From NCBI GenBank assembly GCA_040143965.1, contig JASJQH010000058.1, forward strand, positions 1 to 36,516: a stretch of 36,516 bases of DNA, read 5' to 3'. Numbering within the stretch: position 1 is the first letter of the stretch; the number at the start of each line of letters is the position of its first letter. The DNA comes from Basidiobolus ranarum (lineage: Eukaryota > Basidiobolomycota > Basidiobolomycetes > Basidiobolales). A program made the position numbers and the translations under genes. The notes beneath the pieces are model-generated. The model was not told the origin of the DNA, made no database searches, and saw only the letters and a program-made list of their open reading frames with translations. Positions 25,890 through 36,382 of the stretch are shown here, in pieces.

Positions 25890-27600
25890 AAGTGGTGTCT
25901 AATCTATTTGTTCCGAAAAAAGAAACCTAGAATAACGGAATCGATATAACATTCGAGCTGCGACCCAAAATGGAAATATTTGATTGGTAAGATGAATCCT
26001 CTGTCGCCAATCCAGCAACCAATGGCCGAAGTGCTCCTGAATCCTGATGAATTCGTAAAAGTCAAGGCTGCTACAACAGCTTCTCCTGATCAGGAATGCC
26101 GTCACGGAGTAAAATAATCAGCAAGGCATAATTCAAGCTCGCTTTCGTCTATTCAATCTATTATCATGACCAATTTGGCAGGATAAGCATCCATGTCCCC
26201 AATGTTGATACCTAGCGCTCAGAGAACAATGGATGGAATCTTCGAAACAGCTTGGTACATGAAAGCGATGTAACTCGGGAATACAGTGATTTGAAAACCG
26301 AGATAAATATTTTATGGGTGGGAATTGACAAATGACATCACCAGAAGGATTGCAGATTGCTGAAATTAACAAACCATCGACAATACGGCAAGGACTGCTC
26401 TAGACCCTTCCTATACCGGAAAGCGATTTGTGAGGGTTCGGAAAAACAGCCGATTTTTTAAGAAATCGCTATTTAGTTAGTTCAAGCGTCACCAACTATT
26501 CTCAGAAAATCGTGCCATTTTAAGCTGCAGGAAGTCTGAATCAGATCATTTGCCATTTCCTCCTTTCAAATCAACCTTTTATGGTCAAGTCGAATGGATA
26601 ATCCTAAGCAGATTATCCGAACATGGACTTATATAGATGTCCAAAAAAGGCATCGTTTAATGACCATTTCCAATTATAGCAGCAAGATCGTCTTGCGCGT
26701 GAAACATGTCCTTTCTGAAGGAGATTTTCCTAAAAAGAGCAAAAGTGCTATTGCTGTATAGTGAAGTTATGGAATCTTCTTTTATGCTTGCATTTGGGTT
26801 GAACTTCAAACTTACAAGTTCGATTTTGACTTCATTTAAAATGCGATTGACTTCATTATGATGTAGAGGGTTAAGATGGCAATGCATACCATACTGGTTG
26901 GTGCATGCAGTCCCAAACTTCAATACATTGAGAACATCATTGTTTCTAACTACCTACTTAGGTAGAAGGATGTACAAAGATGTCGTGCAACGCACAATTT
27001 CCCGGGGTTGTTCAAGTATTGAGATTAACTAGGAAATTGATTTCAAATCAACAGCAACCTCATAAAATTTACGCACGGTCTAAATCGCGTTGCAAGATGG
27101 TAATCTGGTTCGAAGCGTTAACATTCAAAAGAGACTTGCAGAATGAAACGGTGTTTCCAAACCAGCATTACTAGTTCTCTAAAGTGCATACCGTTCGTTT
27201 CTGATGGCAGGAGACATTCACATTATAACCCATACGGTTTTTTTTGAAAGTGAGCATATATGGATAGCGAAGTGTTGACCAGTTAATCAGCTTGAAGAGT
27301 GTCATGAATCCATTGTCCCGTCTTCAAATCAAATCATGAGTGCATTGAAAAAAATTCCTCCTAATCAAATAGATTGCTTTATATGCTGATGCTAATTTTA
27401 GCCACTGGCCCTCAGGACATGACTAAGGTGTTGGCGATTGAATGCAGTTAAGTGATAACGGCTTAAAATGGATGAAAACCAACAGTTTCTTGCAATGATG
27501 ACACATGGTTTCACTTGGCATTTGGACTTTGATCGAAGTGATTGGCTTAATTGAGAGCATCTAAAGAGGCACATCTTGCCCTGCACTGCTGCTTGTAAGA
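25890..27600 (-). pseudogene. Decayed Zn2Cys6 transcription factor (candidate fossil)
   Basis: On the minus strand, pieces appear in the order expected for a fungal Zn2Cys6 factor. Near 27,440-27,580 there is a Cys-rich stretch: SKSKCQVKPC in one frame and MCHHCKKLLV in another, recalling the second half of a Zn2Cys6 cluster (KCD..P.C..Ck). At 26,160-26,220 an alternate frame reads LGINIGDMDAYPAKLVMIID, resembling 'lGlhrd...' of the middle homology region. At 25,910-26,060 HWLLDWRQRIHLTNQIFPFW followed by VAARMLYRFRYSRFLF resembles the family pattern 'l..W...lP..l ... lhllYh...lllhRPf'. Stops and frame changes separate the pieces. The assignment rests on pattern order only and could be coincidence. 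Confidence 0.25.
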
Positions 27601-29582
27601 AAGCACCTAGTGTTGATCTGAAATGATATTCTTAATTAAAAACCATCAGAATGAGACAATTGTTAATCCTACGTGACATTAGTCCATTATACCTAAGTGT
27701 GAGCAGATAGGTCCCAGAGTGAATGGTGTCAGTAGTTGGGTTATACATATTGTTTGTACTCTGGCAATTATTGTGTATCACCACACAACACAGTTTGCTT
27801 GTAACTTGGTTGACTCGGCAGTAGTGCTCACATTAGAAGTTTGGAGTAAGTAGGATGCTTCATTTCTGAAGATGCTAATTCTTGATAGCCAGACTGAATT
27901 TATGTAGCTAGAAGAGTATGGTCGCTACCAGCATCCATTTTCTTTTGAAATCCAAAATATGAAGTCCAGGCTAATACAAGTGCTCAAGGGTCAAGGACGC
28001 TAATTGCTCTAGAACTGAAGGGTAGGTTTCAGAGTTTGGTGAGCAATCTTATACTATTGCTTTCAAAATCCACCACTGAATGTTTTCTTTACCTATGCAA
28101 CAAAGGTTGTGATGCAACTCATATCTATAGACAAAAATAGCCAAGAAATTGGAAGGGTGTATCACGTGCTTTCAAAGCTAAGTTGCTCAAACTGAGTTCA
28201 TATCTAGGTATTTCACCTTGAATGTCTAATAGTAGCAATGGGTAATGTTCAGAGTTTGAACATTGGATACTTTATCCTAGTTCATCAAATGGCTACTAGA
28301 ATAATAGGTCTTAAAATTACTCGAGCTTGAAAGATGTTGTATGCTGGATAGCCTGAACTTCATTAGAAAGGCATTACTTCTGCTTGATATGTTATTTCAT
28401 CACAAAGGTGTTGTACTTACTTGGTATTGGCTGATTTCAAATCCTCTTGAAATTTTATAGATGTTCATTCAACACTTGATATTTAATTGTGATTGAGATA
28501 GTCCTAAGTCTTCCCCTTGGCTATTTTTTACATGTATTGCAGGTTGTTCCTGTCAATCTAAGCAGAGCAGTGGAAGGTAGTCTAGATATGTCTACTTAAC
28601 CAGCATATTATGGGTTAGTAGGCTTACAGTAAAACAGCATTTCTGTTGAAGTACACAAAGGCTTTAGCATATTTCAGGCCAATTACACCATGGCCTTGTG
28701 ACAGAACTCGTGTGAAGCTGTTAACAATACCTCATTCAGCATCATTGAGTCACATGATCACGGCTTGAATGTGTTTGGTTCGAGTCGATTGAGTTTTCTT
28801 TAGTAACACCATATTTGTTTGACTTGATTCAGCACTTGACTAATTACCGCTCATTTCATTGTGATACCCAGGGAGTGAGGCAGAGAAACCTTTTGGGGTA
28901 CGGCCTCCTCAGTTTCATGTGTGTTTCTGTCAGTACATGTCATACGGGGCAGTGATAAATTAAAATTGGATTGTTGACGGATTGGCTGATACTACTTGAG
29001 CAGCAAAAACTCGGCATTTGGAGGCTCCTACAAACACTGATCTCATGGTAGGTTGTTGGAAATGCCAACAGAGATCAAACATTACCTCTTGTGGAAACCC
29101 CTTTTTTAGAAGGGATCTAAGAAACCTTGGGCTGAGTCCTCAGTGGGATGGATAATGGCTGGTGAATTGATTCTATTTCGTACTGTGATTACGACGATAG
29201 TGATTTTTATATGCTTTTTTTGACTGTCGTTTTATGCATTTCCTATATTGGTAGATAAATTCCGAACAGTGCTATTTATGGAATTAAATTGAATACAAAT
29301 CCTAAATGCCAATGATGAGTTGCGATGGATTTGATATAGTTTTCACTTCATTTGGTGATTTGTTTTCCAAGCTTTCTAACGAAACAATAAAGAAAATAAG
29401 GGAAAACCAACAATTATAGTACGGCGAAAAAAGAACATAAAAAAATAACCAAGCCAAACTGTAAAGACAAATAACAAAAGAATATATGAGTTGCGAAACA
29501 ATAAGAAAGCGAAAAAATTCGGGATTTCATGGTGTAATGAATGAGCGTGTGAGATATTGAGAAATATGCTAAAGTTCTAGAG
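27601..29582. other. Intergenic stretch downstream of the MADS gene
   Basis: About 2 kb with no supported gene, RNA or repeat. The right end is the 3' flank of the MADS gene. A GGTTCGAGTCG string near 28,773 recalls a tRNA B box, but no cloverleaf surrounds it. Confidence 0.4.
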
Positions 29583-30723
29583 CTACTTTGGCGTGCTTGA
29601 ATGCGGTGAAGGGTACTGTGGAGGTTTGGGGGCACCACTCGGATTCTCCCCACCATTCGTCCAGTAATTAGGCTGAGCCATATATTGATTGTTGGGTGCA
29701 GCGTAGGAGCCCATAGCTGGTTGATTGTACTGTGGATACTGCTGATTACTGATGTAATTACCAACGTTTCCCATAGAAACCTGACCTGGCATTTGTCCAG
29801 GGAGACCTCCATATTGATGTCCATAATTCATATTTGCGAGCGAAGGATTATATCCTTGTGTAGATGACTGCTGTTGCAGATTCCGCACATTCTAAATCGA
29901 AAGAATTAGCAAATTCCGCTTATGATAAGAAATATAGTTGCCCATACCTGTCTGTCATTTCCATATAAACTCCCAGAGTTAGCATCGACACCAGATGAGG
30001 TATCACCACCGTATCCGGGTGGTGTCTGTTGACTCTGTACCTGCGAAGGTAATGACTGAGGTTGTTGTGCTTGCTGACGCTGAAGTTTCGGCGAAGGAAT
30101 TTGCGTTGAGATTGGCCCTTGGGGCTGAGCAGATTGGGGTATAACGGTGGTTTGCTGAGTAGGCTGTGTCTATATCAAGTTAAGCAACGTATATGATTTC
30201 ATCAGCTTCTATACATTGTATGCCAATAATACATTTAAATTGACTTACAGTTGACTCTGCAGTATCTTTAGATGGTGCAGAATCGGGAGCATTCAGACAG
30301 GATTGAATCAAGTTTTTACCTTCAGGCTGAGTGACTAAAGGCTGTAGTTTTGGAGTGGTGAACGTATACACTAGTCCAGTTTCAGAAACTACCAGCAAAA
30401 GGACCTGGGTTCCAGTAAGCGTACTAAGCTCGTAAGCCTACCAATAATACTAATATTTTAATAAGAGAGTAGAAAATTGAAATCCAAAATTTGACTACCT
30501 TTTTCATGATTCCTGCTTTGCGCTTACTAAAAGTAATGTGTCTACGATTTTTGTCGTCAATGTATTCAATCTTAATCTTACGACGACCGGAGCGCTTTTC
30601 ATTTTTGGGGATGCTGTCATCAGAATCGGCATCTTCTTCCTCTTCAAATTCACGCTTTGTCCCGCGAGTTTCATCTTTTGTAGTTAGCCCTTGTGAGATA
30701 TTAGGGGATTCATTACGATTCAT
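29583..30723 (-). CDS. SRF/Mcm1-type MADS-box transcription factor
   Basis: Four exons (30,499-30,723; 30,249-30,437; 29,948-30,169; 29,583-29,891), every intron in phase 0, give 314 residues. An acidic N-terminus (EFEEEEDADSDDS) precedes the MADS box at residues about 50-105: RRKIKIEYIDDKNRRHITFS, KRKAGIMKK spliced to AYELSTLTGTQVLLLVVSET, then GLVYTFTTPKLQPLV. This is the type I (SRF-like) form with KIKIEYI and the conserved SAM-type dimer extension. The C-terminal half is rich in Gln, Pro, Asn and Tyr (QRQQAQQPQSLPSQVQSQQ, then NYGHQYGGLPGQMPGQ), like activation domains of SRF/Mcm1/UMC1 factors. These proteins bind CC(A/T)6GG and recruit partners for mating, cell-cycle and wall genes. It lies on the same strand as SKN7, 4.45 kb upstream of that gene's start. 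Confidence 0.95.
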
Positions 30724-32560
30724 GACTAAAGTGTATCAAATGTTGTTAGAGAATATAACAATTTCTTTGAAAACTCATAAACGTTACTATCGAGGCTGCC
30801 AAAATGACACAATGTTGATTCTTATGGAAGTTGGGTACTATCGAGACTAAACTTACTGAGGAAATATATGGACTTTGTTCACCAAAGGATAGAATGTAGG
30901 GAGAGTCAGGGGAGAACTTTCAACAATAACAACTACTGCCAAGTGTACTGTAGCGGCTGGAGTATTGTATGGATAAGTTAAAAGGCTTAACTAACGAAAT
31001 ACGATAAGCGATAATGAACGATTAAAGGAAAAAATCGACAATGCTTCAAATGGGAAAGGATTTAGAGCAAAAAACGAATAAGGAACGCGGGGAAAGAACT
31101 ACACCGGGGCTTAATTATATAAATAAGGCAATAGTAAACAAGTGGGGAGAATTGTAGTAATTCGGGACCTAGAATCTTTCCAAAATGGAAGTAGGGCAAG
31201 TCTTTTTATGTTGTTAAGAGTGTGACCTGATAATAGTAGCCATGAAGCTAAAAGAATTAACAAGGGATTTTTATATGCAACTCAATTAATTAAAGTAAAG
31301 TATAGAATCCGCACTTGCAAATTCCCATTCGGTGAATGCCAACTCTTCAGCTAAACACAGAAATTCATGTATTAACAAAATATGAAAATGATGCGAATTA
31401 GGCTAGTCAAGGGTGAATGAGTCCTAAGGATCAGAAACGTTGCAAACTAGAATAAATTTGAGTAGCTACGTTGTAGTTTACTGCTACATGTAGCGAGTTC
31501 TTGTCAGGGCTTCCATATATCTATCAGTAATTATTAATGGTGTTCTATATATGCTCATATTAACGGATCGACGATTTGATGTTTGAACTTGTCCAAGCTT
31601 ACCAAATCAGGGTGCTAGAATGCGATGCTCTAACATTTGTGTCTCTGATATGATATCATCTAAGTTGGCCGTTATAGCCGATATTCCACCAAAACCCACC
31701 ATATATAATAGGGCGATTCTAGTGCTTACATAGTAACACTCCATACACGCGGGCTGGATGGGTATCGCCCAGAATCATTGGTAATATCTGACCATATTTG
31801 GCATAATGTCTCGAAACAGGAAGATTTAGAGATGCATGTGCATTAAGCTTAATGTTCTAAACAGTAATCAGACGTAGGATCCGTTCGCTGTTACTTATCC
31901 TTTTTGCTTGAATGGTCTTCAACACATACAAGTATTGCCTTACAGAGGCTCCAACACACTGCTAGATTTAGCCGCCTGCTGGTTGTTTTACACATTGAAG
32001 GATCATATCCACTTTGACCTCAACTGGCCGTGTGTGGTTATTACTCCGGTTGGAGGCAATTTAAACCAGAAATTTACGAGGTTTCATGGAGGCCCAGGGA
32101 GGTCACGATCTATATATGTAGCTGTATGCTGGATCACAAATGATTCGACATGTTGATATTCTCTGAACCAATTTGATTCATGTTGTTCCATAAAAGGAAA
32201 ACCACGATTGACTCACAAAGAGTGGGATTTCCGCATATGTAGCAGGCCGAAACCAGTAGCAGTATATGGTAAAAAGAATGTGCCTTCATTTGGTGAACAG
32301 GAATGCCTATGGCTCGGAATCGCCATGAGTCTGCACTCTAGTATATCCATAGAGTGCCATTCAATAAGCTACAAAAGGTGAATATTGATGACGGTGGACC
32401 TATTTTACGAACCGTTGACTCCTGGGAAGCTTGGAAAATCCCATTGATACTTCATTTATACCGAAGCAAGGGTATTTTGAGTGAACCATGTCTTAGCCAC
32501 ATTTCATCATACCTCCATCCAAAGCGAAATTGCCACCATCAGCTTCGATATACTAGCGCT
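30724..32560. other. MADS gene upstream region, gene-poor
   Basis: Promoter and distal upstream region of the MADS gene. A 119-codon plus-strand frame crosses the gene start and is a shadow. Frames at 31,908-32,156 and 32,354-32,629 have no recognisable domain. No RNA gene or clear repeat was seen. Confidence 0.4.
31792..31801. promoter_or_regulatory. Exact CArG box upstream of the MADS gene
   Basis: CCATATTTGG is an exact CC(A/T)6GG site about 1.07 kb upstream of the MADS start codon. It would permit autoregulation, but it is far from the promoter and exact matches occur by chance in AT-rich DNA. Confidence 0.2.
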
Positions 32561-33870
32561 CAATTACAAACTAGTTTAATCAGTAAATATGGTAAAGTCT
32601 TGGCAAATGCACAGTTTCCCCAACATTGAAAGTGATTGCAAATCATCTATTTGCTTCGAGCGAATTGCCATATTATCTTCGACTGCTGAGCATTTATCCT
32701 CAATGGATATAGTTAGCGCCTGGGTGCTTGCCATTATGGTCCTAGTGAAGAAGCACGAATTCAAGCAGAGGTCAAGATTCATTTTGAGAATGTGGTCACC
32801 ACTAGATACACTTCAGGGAGTACCAATATTCAGTTTGACCAGCTGCTTGATCGAAGCGCCTTGTACCAATAAGCATCGAATGAATAGAACACAGACCTGT
32901 CACTCATTTATTTTGCGCAACAGCAAGAATTTGTGAATATTTTACAATGAGTAATCATATTGCGGAGTAGTTAGACTGCACAGTGATTTGGGATAGGCCC
33001 GACAATCCGTGTTGAAGCAAACAAAATAGGAGATCGCTCTTCTGCTGGGCTACGATTAGATAGAATGATGGCGAAAAAGTCGATTCATTTGTAGAGAGCA
33101 CAGAGAGATCAAACCCAATAAAATCAACAACGTTGGGTTTCAAAAATAGACGGTATTTCTAGAAGGATGATACTCGCACTAAGCCATAAATAGAGAGTGT
33201 GCTAAGCTGGGGAAAATGGTGTATGTTTGATGTGAAGGATCCTGGAAGTGGGAATTCCTTTGCAAGGTTCCCGGCCGCCAGTTTATTGACAGTCTTTAGT
33301 CATGATGCAGCATCTAATGGTCTGCAGACAGATAATATATTGTAAGAAAGCCGATGGCGCACGGTCAGAGTTGGGATGTCTCCATTAGTGAAAGCTAAAC
33401 TAATGACCACAATCGAAGTGTGCTGATCACGTAGGCACTTTTCCTATTTTGGTATATCATGGACTAAAATGCACTTATCTCACCATTAAAGCTTCTGTTC
33501 CCAACATCTCAGTTTATACAGTCAATATGCTGGTGCAAGGAAGAACAAACCTTAATACTAAGAGGAATATGGCCTGTTTTGGATACATGCATGGCAATCA
33601 GAATGGTAAAGTTAGATTAGTGACGAAGAAAGATTTCGACTAAGCTGATGATTTGGTGGTGTATCAGATGGCACAGGCCCTACTCTCAGGCTTGGTGAGC
33701 TGCTGAATATTCGGACAATTGGTGAAGCTTTACTGGAATGATCGAGCCAAAGAGCTTTTCATAATGTCGCTCAGGCGCTTATGACACTCACTGTGGATCG
33801 TCACGAGTAGCTTGGGGAGTCAATAATACAAGATTGAGTTGTGGTTGCGGACTGGGAACAAGGTAATCAC
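32561..33870. other. Gene-poor stretch left of the CpG-depleted block
   Basis: No intact gene. A minus-strand 68-codon frame (32,576-32,782: TIMASTQALTISIEDKCSAV) and an adjacent piece reading VLFIHSMLIGTRRFDQAAGQ (about 32,850-32,900) faintly recall the C-terminal half of fungal transcription-factor domains, too weakly to call a pseudogene. CpG content is normal up to about 33,850. Confidence 0.3.
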
Positions 33871-33884
33871 ATTTTAGAGTTAGG

Positions 33885-34151
33885 GGGGATGAAAAGTGCC
33901 AGGTGGTATGGACTTTATTTAGCATATATACTAATCTAAACCAAGTGACCCTCTAGACATCAATCTCTTAAGATATTGTGACAATAATGGATCATATCCA
34001 TACTTAACTTGATGACCAACGTAATCATGTTCTGAGGATGCAAATATAGTGTTGAGGCAAAGGTGATATGCAGAAAGGAAGGTATTCAGTACAAACAAAA
34101 TGAATAATAGGACAAAAGCCTGCAATAATAGGGATCAAGGGCTTAGGAGGT
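33885..34151 (-). mobile_element. LINE 3'-end copy A (5'-truncated)
   Basis: About 267 bases that align closely, by eye about 85% identical, with the 3' part of copy B immediately to its right, in the same orientation. On the minus strand both encode a similar C-terminus (GHQVKYGYDPLLSQYLKRLM here, GHQVKHGYDPVLTQHLKRLM in B) followed by a short 3' tail ending CTTTTCATCCCC. Copy A holds only the last part, as 5'-truncated LINE insertions do. Its 3' edge on the plus strand is preceded by TTAGGGGGG. Confidence 0.65.
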
Positions 34152-35222
34152 GGGGATGAAAAGCACTAGGTGGTGTGGACTTTATTTAGTTTATATACTA
34201 GTCTAAACAAAGTGACAATCAAGACATCAATCTTTTAAGATGCTGTGTCAAAACTGGATCATATCCATGCTTAACTTGATGACCAATGTAATCCAGTTCT
34301 GAGGATGTAAACATAGGGTTAAGGAAAAAAGGTGGTAGGCAGAAAGGAAGATACTCAGTACAAACCAAATGGACAATAGGACAAAAACCTGCAATAATAG
34401 AGATCAAAAAAGGTGTCATGGAGGCAGTGCATTGCTTCCAAAGGTCTAGCTGAAAGTCTATAGCAACAATTTTGGGCTGTTTTGTTTAATGTAGTTGTAA
34501 AGCTAGTTCAGAAACAAGAGAGTTATCTTGTATCAGTTTCAGGCATACTAATGGATTTCTGCAATCATTTAGTTAGAGAAAAAATCTAGCCCTCAGTAGC
34601 ACTACTCTGATATGATATGTGAAGAATCCAAATGTTCCATTTAGAGCATGATCATAGGGAGTCTCAGGCAAGTCAAGCATCAGCAGCCTGAGGCAGTAGC
34701 TGATGAATCTAACAAGCTTAGAGTAGTCTCTTTGGTTCAGTGGGAGCAGATATACTCCATATTCCAGAACTGGTATCACATACTGCTTTAGAAGTGTTTG
34801 GCAACTATGATAAGGTGTATTGAGAGGTGTAACTGCAAGTAACTTGTGAACAGCCTATTTAGCTGAGATAATTCTAATTGATTGGTATTTTTTCATATCA
34901 ATGCCAGTTTGAGTGAATGGGAAGCCAAGATAGGTTGCATGGTTCATTTGAGAGAGCACAGTGTAATATAAGGGAATAGTACAACCAAGTGGAATTGTTT
35001 TAGCAATGGAAAGGTCCAAGTTATTTTCTGATAGATACCTCTGAATAGTAACTATAACCTGTTGAGGTGGAGAAGCAGAAACTCTGATATCATCAGCAAA
35101 TAAATTAAACAAAGATCCAGGAGACAAGCTGAGAAAAATCATTGAGAAATATTACAAAAAGCAGAGAGCCTAGCACAGAACCTTGCACTACACCATTTGG
35201 CACTGGGTACAAGCAGGAGGAG
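34152..35222 (-). mobile_element. Non-LTR (LINE) retrotransposon fragment with reverse transcriptase, copy B
   Basis: Minus-strand reading gives PVPNGVVQGSVLGSLLFVIF then LNDF (about 35,130-35,210), matching LINE reverse-transcriptase motif B (GVPQGSVLGPLLF.IFINDL). After one frame change comes LFNLFADDIRVSASPP (catalytic FADD at about 35,089-35,100), then SENNLDLSIAKT, HATYLGFPF, and the post-catalytic region VIPVLEYGVYLLPLNQRD and PYDHALNGTFGF. The C-terminal GHQVKHGYDP sequence and 3' tail end near 34,152. At least one frameshift and several stops show it is dead. The N-terminal endonuclease and the front of the reverse transcriptase are missing because an LTR-like segment begins at 35,223, inside the codons before motif B. 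The clade within LINEs was not determined. Confidence 0.8.
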
Positions 35223-35686
35223 TGTTGTGCACCAACATACAAAGTTACTTAACATACAGCATATCTTTACAACTTGCATCAATATCTGTTTAGTTAATCA
35301 TCATACTAACTAGTCACCAAACCTTATCTAGTGACCCTATCATGTGACTTATCACATTACTAACTATCTATTCTCTTATCCCTTCTATCAGATCATATGA
35401 CCAATCACATGATCATCATCCAAGTATTAGCCTCTGAGTCATATATCTAGATGTAAGTCCATATAAGTCACAAGATTCCCAACTAATGAGCTTGCACTGC
35501 AAAGACTTCAGCTGATGCATGACTTACTTATCTCTCTATCTATCTATCCAATCACATTGTCTATTATCAGAATTAGTCATCTATTATCTCAGTGCTGACT
35601 AATTCACTTTGCAATCAAAAAGTATAAATAAAGCTAACTGAATCTTATGATTTAGGATGTGTCTTAATAAATATAGGATCCTAACA
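35223..35686. mobile_element. LTR-like segment inserted in the LINE (fossil; possible solo or terminal LTR)
   Basis: The segment begins TGTTGTGCACC exactly where LINE coding sequence stops and could end at ATCCTAACA, giving TG...CA ends with short inverted TGTT/AACA termini and a length of about 464 bases. A TATAAATA-like box at about 35,623 and AATAAA strings lie in its last quarter, as in copia-type LTRs. No second LTR, capsid or polymerase region is visible before the window ends, and I could not confirm a target-site duplication. Family and age cannot be set beyond 'old', since it shares the CpG loss of its surroundings. Confidence 0.3.
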
Positions 35687-36250
35687 CTTCTCAGTGTTTC
35701 TCAGCAAATTCAATATTCCTCCCTCATTTCTATCTAAGCCTAGTATCCACAAGCATCTAGAGAACACCAAGCCTAGCTGTCACAATAAGGAACTGGACAA
35801 GGGCTGGAAATAATAACAAGAGGCTAGAAGGCAGGAGAGTACTTGGGTGTAGACCACAAGACAAGACAAGACTGGACAAGGAAGATACATTGACAAGAAT
35901 CTTTATTGATAACTGGCATTGATCAGACTGAGGTCTGATCAAGGAATACATGGTGATTATATAGATATTGAAGGGTGAAACATAATATATTGAATGGGGA
36001 ATATACTATGGCAAGTTCAAGTGTCAGGATGTTTAGAACTACAAGAACCAATACAAAGAGGGATGATGTAAGGATAATCAGGTGACATTCCATGGAAGGT
36101 CTTGGTGGAAATACATCATGTGTGGGAGGACAAGATTGGTTAGGTTTCATGGATGGTTCCAAAGAACAAGACTTCCATATAAGGTAACCTGAATGAACTA
36201 ACACAAGATTGCCAAGAAGGGATGGCACAGCAAATATGATGTCATAATCT
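35687..36250. other. Unassigned CpG-free repeat-like DNA
   Basis: No CpG in 560 bases and no recognisable protein. Minus-strand frames of 64-101 codons are low-complexity hydrophobic readings without a family. A short perfect inverted repeat, TGATCAGA-CTGAGG-TCTGATCA, sits at 35,920-35,941. It may be internal or flanking DNA of the LTR-like element or another old repeat. Confidence 0.35.
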
Positions 36251-36253
36251 AAT

Positions 36254-36382
36254 AGTTAGGGTATATAGATGTTCTGGTAAGGGTAAGGGAGGGTAAGGAT
36301 GAAAAGAGGGGGTCTGGGGGACGTAGTCCTCCCAGTATAAAAAGAAAGCAGGGGGTTTGGGGGATGGGTTAGGGTTAGGGGG
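36254..36382 (+). repeat. Interstitial telomere-like and G-quadruplex-prone tract
   Basis: The plus strand has GTTAGGG at 36,255, GGTAAGGGTAAGGGAGGG at about 36,276-36,293, and GGGTTAGGGTTAGGGGG at 36,366-36,382. The last contains two tandem TTAGGG units, the fungal telomere repeat. From 36,351 to 36,382 five runs of three or more G are separated by two or three bases, a strong G-quadruplex pattern. AT-rich unique-looking DNA follows, so this is not the chromosome end itself. Confidence 0.55.

Noticed and set aside
28760-28800. tRNA B-box-like GGTTCGAGTCG
   Set aside because: No matching A box, acceptor stem or anticodon arm around it. A similar string at about 6,285 on the minus strand lies inside a kinase exon.
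30491-30850. 119-codon plus-strand frame
   Set aside because: Antisense to the first MADS exon and its promoter; the minus-strand MADS box is unambiguous.
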